Assembly: GCA_017434455.1 (NCBI GenBank)
Contig: JAFRFG010000014.1
Location: 175,824-239,823, forward strand
Direction of reading: 5' to 3'
DNA: 64,000 nt
Source: Thermoguttaceae bacterium
GTDB lineage: Bacteria; Planctomycetota; Planctomycetia; Pirellulales; Thermoguttaceae
Positions 59,573 to 64,000 of this stretch are shown here, one piece after another. The notes below the pieces were generated by a model. It had not been told where the DNA came from, did no database searches, and worked only from the letters and a program-made list of their open reading frames with translations. Both the position numbers and the translations under genes were made by a program. Each line of letters starts with the position of its first letter. Position 1 is the first letter of the stretch.

Positions 59573-60865
59573 CTAATCCCGCACCAGCCCCACCAGCTCC
59601 CTCACACTAGCGGCGGTCGCTCCCTTTTGCGCCTTCACCAGCTCGGCGGCCCGCCGGCCCAGCCCTTCGGCGAACGGCCGATCAGCCAAACACCGCCGCA
59701 CGAACCCGGTCATCTCCTCCCCGTCATGAACCACCCGGGCGGCGTCGGCCGCCAGCAGTCCCTGGGCGATCTCCCGGAAGTTGCGGGTATTCGGCCCAAA
59801 GCTCACCGCCGCGCCGTAAGCGGCCGGTTCGAGCATATTCTGCCCCCCGCGCGATCCCATGCTCCCTCCGACAAAGGCGATCGACGCGGTCCCCCACCAG
59901 GCGCCCAGCTCCCCGATCGTATCGACCAGCAGCACCCGCTTTCGCTGCCGCGAAACCGAAGGGTCCTCCAGCGCGCTGCGCCGAACAAACGGTACCCCCG
60001 AACGGGAGAGCGTCTCGGCCACCTCCTCGAACCGTTCCGGATGACGGGGAACCACGATCAGCCGCAGGTTCGGGTACTCCCCGGCCAGCGCCCGGTAGGC
60101 AACCAGCGCCATCGCCTCCTCGCCGGCCTGCGTGCTGCCGGCAAGAAAGACCTTATCTTCCGGCGTGATCCCCGCCAGGCGGGAAAGCGCCGTCGTCTTT
60201 TCGTTGGCGCGGTCGCTTTGCGCGCCGTCGAACTTGATCGAGCCGGTCACCCGCAGTTTCTTCTCGTCGAGCCCCAGCTCGACAAACCGCCGGCCGCTTT
60301 CGGCCGAGCCGCTCATCACGCGGTCGAGCGAGCGAAAGACCCCTTTGAGGAAGAAACGGATCCGCCGATAGGAGGAGAAGCTCCGGTCCGAGATCCGCCC
60401 GTTGACGATCGCCGTCTTGACGCCGCGTTTTTTCGCCTCGCGAATTAAGTTCGGCCACAGCTCCAGTTCCACAAGGACCAGCAGATCGGGGTCGACCGCC
60501 TTAAGCGCCCGGCGAACACTCCAGGTGAAATCGAGCGGACAGCGAAAGACCGGAAGGTCGGGGAAGAGCCGGCGCGCCAAATCATAGCCGGTCTGGGAGG
60601 TCGACGAGACGACCGCCTCCCAGTCGGGCGCCTGTTGTTTGAGCTCCCGCAAAATCGGGCGAAGCAGGTTCACCTCCCCGACACTCACCGCCTGAAACCA
60701 GACCCGCGGCCCCCTTCCCTCCCCGGCGCCTTTGGGCCCCAGAACCGGCGCGCGCCCCAGGAAGCGATCGGCCATCCCGCGGCGGTACTTTCCGCGCAGC
60801 ACGCGCAGCAGCAGTACCGGAGAGAACCCAACCAAAAGCAGAAGGTAGAGGATATTGAGCAGCAT
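59573..60865 (-). CDS. waaA: 3-deoxy-D-manno-octulosonic acid transferase (Kdo transferase)
   Basis: 430 aa GT30-family glycosyltransferase that adds Kdo to lipid A at the inner membrane. N-terminal membrane anchor (MLLNILYLLLLVGFSPVLLL), then VWFQAVSVGEVNLLRPIL (the HAVSVGE-type motif), VSSTSQTGY, PDLLVLVELELWPNLI, and the C-terminal nucleotide-sugar lobe with AFVGGSMGSRGGQNMLEPAAYG and VSFGPNTRNFREI. The catalytic Glu of SVGE is present. Indicates lipopolysaccharide. Confidence 0.93.
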   Translation of the reverse strand: MLLNILYLLLLVGFSPVLLLRVLRGKYRRGMADRFLGRAPVLGPKGAGEGRGPRVWFQAVSVGEVNLLRPILRELKQQAPDWEAVVSSTSQTGYDLARRLFPDLPVFRCPLDFTWSVRRALKAVDPDLLVLVELELWPNLIREAKKRGVKTAIVNGRISDRSFSSYRRIRFFLKGVFRSLDRVMSGSAESGRRFVELGLDEKKLRVTGSIKFDGAQSDRANEKTTALSRLAGITPEDKVFLAGSTQAGEEAMALVAYRALAGEYPNLRLIVVPRHPERFEEVAETLSRSGVPFVRRSALEDPSVSRQRKRVLLVDTIGELGAWWGTASIAFVGGSMGSRGGQNMLEPAAYGAAVSFGPNTRNFREIAQGLLAADAARVVHDGEEMTGFVRRCLADRPFAEGLGRRAAELVKAQKGATAASVRELVGLVRD

Positions 60866-60910
60866 TCTTAAAGCCGTTGATTCCCGCGATCAAAAAACAA
60901 CACCGTCAAG

Positions 60911-60976
60911 AAAACAAACAAAGGGGAGGTATCGCCTTCGGCGGCCTGATGGACACCGCCTGGACGACCCTCCCCT
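60911..60976 (-). terminator. Terminator of the MurE-like gene
   Basis: AGGGGAGG (60922-60929) pairs with CCTCCCCT (60969-60976); an inner GGCGG/CCGCC stem sits in the loop. TTTGTTTGTTTTC follows on the minus strand. Confidence 0.55.
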
Positions 60977-61035
60977 AATTTGTGATTGGTTTTCTGTACC
61001 CCTACAAAAGACAATCACAAACGTTTCCAGCCAAA

Positions 61036-62532
61036 CTAGAACCAGTACGGCTCCAGACAGGGCTGATTTTCGTAGAGCCAATGACGAACGAACTGACGGT
61101 CGGTGACGACCTCTTCCGGGTCGGCGTCGGGGCGGATATCGCTGCCGACCACCACCACGGCGTCTTCGGGAGAGGCGTTGGAAAGCGCCCAGGTGATCGC
61201 CTCGCAGCGGCGGCGAATCTTCTGGACGTTTCGCGACGGGGTCTCCATCCCGTGGAGCAGATCGTTCATGCTGTCGGTATCGGACTCATCCCGATTCGAG
61301 GTGACGACGACCACATCGCTGAGCGACTCGGCCAGGCGGCCCATCAGCGGGCGCTTGCTGCGGTCGCGGTCTTCCGGCGCGCTGAGGACACAGTAGAGGG
61401 TCCCCTCGGTGACATCGCGCAGCGTCTTGAGGATCGACGCGAACGATTCGGGCGTATCGGCGTTATCGACGAAGACGCTGAACGGCTGGCCGCAGTCGAT
61501 CCGCTCGAAACGGCCGGGGATATGCTCGATCCGCTCGATTCCGCGAACGACCGTCTTGATATCGATCCCCCAGCTGACCCCCAGCGCGGCGGCGGTCAGG
61601 CAGTTGTAGATATGCTCGTTGCCGATGATCTTGCTGCGGACCGGAATAGCGTCGCTGCCGGCGACGATGTAGAAGGTCTGCTCCGAGCGGCTCTGCTCCA
61701 CCCGCATCCCGGTGATCATCGCCGTGTCGGGATTCATCCCGATCGTCATCGCGGGGTTCTGGATCAGGTGCAGCACCGCCGAGGTCACCCGGTCGTCGGA
61801 GTTGCAGATCACCACCGCGTCCGGCTTGGCGTAGTCGAAGATCCGCATCTTCGCGCGGCGGTAGATGTCGACCGACTTGTGGATATCGAGGTGGTCGCGC
61901 CGGATGTTCGTCAGGCAGACGGCGTCGAACTTCAGGCCGCCGATGCGCTCTTCGTCGATCCCGCGGCTGGAGACCTCGATGATGGCGTGGGTACAGCCGT
62001 TTTCGACCATCTGATGAAGCAGATCGGCCAGTTCATAGGCGTCCGGCGGGGTCTGGCGGCAGGCCAGGAGCTTCTGACCGTTGTAGACACCGAGCGAACC
62101 GACCAGCCCGACCGGATGACCGCTTTCGGCAAGCATCCCGGCGACGATGTAAGAGGTCGAGGTCTTGCCGCTGGTCCCGGCGATGGCGATGAGCTTCAGC
62201 TTGGAAGCCGGACGATCGAAGATCGCCTCGGCGGCCTCGGCGTACAGGCGGCGGACATTCGGAACCTCGATCACCGGCATCATCGGGTACGAGAGCCCTT
62301 CGGCGCCCAGACCCATCTTGCAGATGACGGCGGCCGCCCCGCAGCGCCGCGCCGCCTCGACCTCGGAAGCGAGGACTTCGGGGCTGTCGGTCAGCGAGAA
62401 ATAAAGGGCACCGCGCATCAGTTCGTCCTGCGAGGTCGCCAGTGAGTAAAAGGCCAAGTCGGCCGGGAAGGTCCCGGCATCGAGGAGCGAGGAAAGAAGA
62501 ACCGGATTGCCAACACCCGAGCGAACGATCAT
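61036..62532 (-). CDS. Divergent MurE-like Mur ligase family protein
   Basis: 498 aa. Mur-ligase architecture: an N-terminal substrate domain; ATP site GTSGKTST (119-126, usual GTNGKTTT); TNIRRDHLDIHKSVDIYRRAK with a candidate carbamylated Lys228; VICNSDDR; PGRFERID; DRDRSKRP (388-395). The motif VDYAH of MurE reads VDNAD (355-359), and the DNPR motif that binds diaminopimelate in meso-DAP MurE is replaced by TSNRDES (411-417). It is therefore a Mur-type ligase of uncertain substrate, not safely peptidoglycan MurE. Single gene; no other mur/dcw genes flank it. Confidence 0.8.
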   Translation of the reverse strand: MIVRSGVGNPVLLSSLLDAGTFPADLAFYSLATSQDELMRGALYFSLTDSPEVLASEVEAARRCGAAAVICKMGLGAEGLSYPMMPVIEVPNVRRLYAEAAEAIFDRPASKLKLIAIAGTSGKTSTSYIVAGMLAESGHPVGLVGSLGVYNGQKLLACRQTPPDAYELADLLHQMVENGCTHAIIEVSSRGIDEERIGGLKFDAVCLTNIRRDHLDIHKSVDIYRRAKMRIFDYAKPDAVVICNSDDRVTSAVLHLIQNPAMTIGMNPDTAMITGMRVEQSRSEQTFYIVAGSDAIPVRSKIIGNEHIYNCLTAAALGVSWGIDIKTVVRGIERIEHIPGRFERIDCGQPFSVFVDNADTPESFASILKTLRDVTEGTLYCVLSAPEDRDRSKRPLMGRLAESLSDVVVVTSNRDESDTDSMNDLLHGMETPSRNVQKIRRRCEAITWALSNASPEDAVVVVGSDIRPDADPEEVVTDRQFVRHWLYENQPCLEPYWF

Positions 62533-63134
62533 ATCAACCCTCTTGCCTGAAGACGCTGTTTATGTTGTTTTGAGTTATTTGCCTGTGGTGAGATTATCTA
62601 CGCAGCCGGAGGACGAAAAAACTTGAAAAAATGGGTTTTAGCGATATTTGTTAATATAGATAAAATACGCCGTTTTTAAGGCCGATTTTTTCATCCTTTA
62701 GCCGTAATAATCGTTACTACCATTACTACCATAAATAATAAAGCGCCCCCGGGGCCTAGTCAAGAAGATTCTTAAAAGAATCAGATTCCTTTTTCCCGTT
62801 TCGTTTGGTTCGTTGAGAATAAATGGTAAATCCCTAAAACCTTCGTTATTTTGGCCATTCTCCCACCCCCGCTTCCCCCTCCCCCGGGGAGAGGCTCCCC
62901 ACCCCGCGCCCGGTCCTATTACTCTTATTGACAGACTCCCCGTTTGGGGGATAATTTAAGGCAATTTCGCTTTGTCTTCCCCCCTATAGAAAAGGGATCG
63001 GGAGGGTCACCCTCCTGGCCGAGGACCGGCGAAACTAAGAGAATTACCACAGTTTTACGCGCCGCGGCTTTCGCTTAAAGAGAATGTGCCGGGCCGGCGG
63101 CGCTTGGTCAAAAATTTTAAACGGGAGATTTCGT
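62533..63134. other. Gene-free stretch upstream of hppA
   Basis: Its left half is AT-rich and carries a perfect 9-base tandem repeat (TTACTACCA twice, 62714-62731). Its right half is C/G-run-rich and holds the hppA promoter and a leader of about 175 bases with a GGAGGG-TCA-CCCTCC hairpin (63001-63015). No coding or known RNA family was recognised. Confidence 0.6.
62928..62955 (+). promoter_or_regulatory. Strong promoter of hppA
   Basis: Perfect -35 TTGACA (62928-62933) and GATAAT (62950-62955) with a 16-base spacer. The spacer contains CCCC-GTTT-GGGG, a possible hairpin or operator between the two boxes. Confidence 0.7.
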
Positions 63135-64000
63135 ATGACGAAAACCGCGAGTTTTTTCCGTGCGATTCGACTGACGACGGCGGCTGTCGCGATGACGCTG
63201 GCCCTCGCTTTCGTTTCGAATTCGGTCCTGCGCGCCCAAGATGCCGCGCCGGCTGAAGAGCCGGCCGCCGCTGCCGCCGAAGAAGCGGCCCCTGCCGCTG
63301 ACGCCCCGGCCCCTGAAGCCGCTGTCGCTGAAACCGCCGCCGAGCAAGCCCCGGCCGCCGATGCGGCCGCCGCGCCTGCCGCCGGCGAGGCCCGCAAGCC
63401 GTTCTGCAGCCTTTTCGGCCTGCTTTGGGTTCTCGGGCTTTGCGGCTCGCTCGCCGCGCTGATCTTCGCTTGGAAGTTCTTCAAGCAAATGATGAAGGCC
63501 GACGAGGGGAACGAGGAGATGATCTCCATCGCCGCCGCCGTGCGTGAAGGCGCCAACGCCTATCTGTGGCAGCAGTACAAGGTCGTCGGAATCTTCTTCG
63601 TCGTCATTTGGGCGTTCCTGATGTTCCTCGCCTGGGGCCTCGGCGTCCAGAACAAGATCGTCCCGTGGGCCTTCCTCACCGGTGGTTTCTTCTCCGGTCT
63701 GGCCGGCTGGTGCGGTATGAAGACCGCCACCTGGGCCTCCTCCCGTACGGCCGCCGGCGCGATGAAGTCGCTCAACCAGGGGCTTCAGGTCGCCTTCCGT
63801 TCCGGCGCGGTGATGGGTCTGACGGTCGTCGGCCTCGGCCTTCTCGACATCGTCCTTTGGTTCGGCGCCCTGTACTGGGTCTTCCCGAGCTTCAACTGGA
63901 CCATGAGCTTGACCGAGATCACCGTCGTGATGCTCTGCTTCGGTATGGGCGCTTCTTCTCAGGCGCTCTTCGCCCGTGTCGGCGGCGGTATCTACACCAA
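63135..64000 (+). CDS. hppA: Membrane-bound ion-translocating pyrophosphatase (3' end outside window)
   Basis: First 288 codons only. The ATG at 63135 has GGGAG upstream. Residues 12-33 are a signal-like hydrophobic segment (LTTAAVAMTLALAFVSNSVL), then 37-87 are an Ala/Pro/Glu low-complexity linker, then the usual first TM (SLFGLLWVLGLCGSLAALIF). Core H+-PPase motifs follow: AAAVREGANAYLWQQYKVV; ASSRTAAGAMKSLNQGLQVAFRSGAVMGL; and FGMGASSQALFARVGGGIYT, next to the substrate-binding loop. It couples pyrophosphate hydrolysis to H+ or Na+ pumping. The extra N-terminal part is unusual. Confidence 0.93.
   Translation, partial: MTKTASFFRAIRLTTAAVAMTLALAFVSNSVLRAQDAAPAEEPAAAAAEEAAPAADAPAPEAAVAETAAEQAPAADAAAAPAAGEARKPFCSLFGLLWVLGLCGSLAALIFAWKFFKQMMKADEGNEEMISIAAAVREGANAYLWQQYKVVGIFFVVIWAFLMFLAWGLGVQNKIVPWAFLTGGFFSGLAGWCGMKTATWASSRTAAGAMKSLNQGLQVAFRSGAVMGLTVVGLGLLDIVLWFGALYWVFPSFNWTMSLTEITVVMLCFGMGASSQALFARVGGGIYT

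Noticed and set aside
60982..62445. Plus-strand frame opposite the MurE-like gene
   Set aside because: No family motifs, while the minus strand shows the Mur ligase motifs in order.

Overview
The window is GC-rich bacterial DNA and looks like a Planctomycetota chromosome, plausibly a gut-type lineage. This is inferred from gene families, not from a marker gene. The support is: two DUF1559 proteins with a pilin-like N-terminus and an H-X9-DG motif; a very large secreted protein with a hydrazine-synthase-alpha-like domain and two CxxCH haem motifs; Gfo/Idh/MocA oxidoreductases with twin-arginine signals; a degenerate sulfatase-like protein; and outer-membrane genes (BamA/Omp85, Kdo transferase) showing a diderm envelope. 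No insertion sequence, phage, CRISPR array or rRNA was seen.

Region 1 (1-11603, minus strand) is a head-to-tail array of eight paralogous secreted beta-propeller proteins with glycosidase-like features. Seven are complete and one is cut by the left edge. They have a period of about 1.55 kb, short gaps, and one good promoter at the head (11689-11717). Region 2 (11858-17750, plus) is divergent from it and holds the giant cytochrome-like protein and two tandem sialidase-fold proteins. Region 3 (17830-22919, minus) holds two tandem Tat-exported Gfo/Idh/MocA proteins and a GH97 glycosidase. Together, regions 1-3 look like a locus for degrading complex glycans.

Region 4 (23011-28802) is core metabolism: an acyl-CoA dehydrogenase with its electron transfer flavoprotein (etfB-etfA-acd), rpe-accD, and tRNA-Ala(GGC). 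Region 5 (29029-32481, plus) is an ArsR-family regulator followed by a three-part ABC efflux system (membrane fusion protein, permease, ATPase). Its promoter carries a perfect inverted repeat over the -35 box. Region 6 (32566-39592) holds tatA, rsmA, ribE, a LarA-like protein, a YggS-type PLP protein, a sulfatase-like protein without the catalytic cysteine, and rpsA with a long leader lacking a Shine-Dalgarno sequence.

Region 7 (39622-49645, minus) holds two tandem secreted TIM-barrel hydrolase-like proteins, a right-handed beta-helix protein, and a duplicated DUF1559 plus lipoprotein pair on either side of tsaE. The two DUF1559 promoters match in sequence and spacing. Region 8 (50007-59264) holds an oversized BamA and, divergently, a short flagellar-type operon: fliF, a fliG-like gene without the motor domain, fliH and fliI. 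Region 9 (59279-64000) holds a run of seven compact hairpins, waaA, a divergent MurE-like ligase and the start of hppA (membrane pyrophosphatase).

A recurring theme is local tandem duplication of exported proteins: propellers x8, sialidases x2, Gfo/Idh x2, TIM barrels x2, DUF1559-lipoprotein pairs x2. Housekeeping genes between them are single copy. Functions were assigned from motifs read by eye, with no database search.
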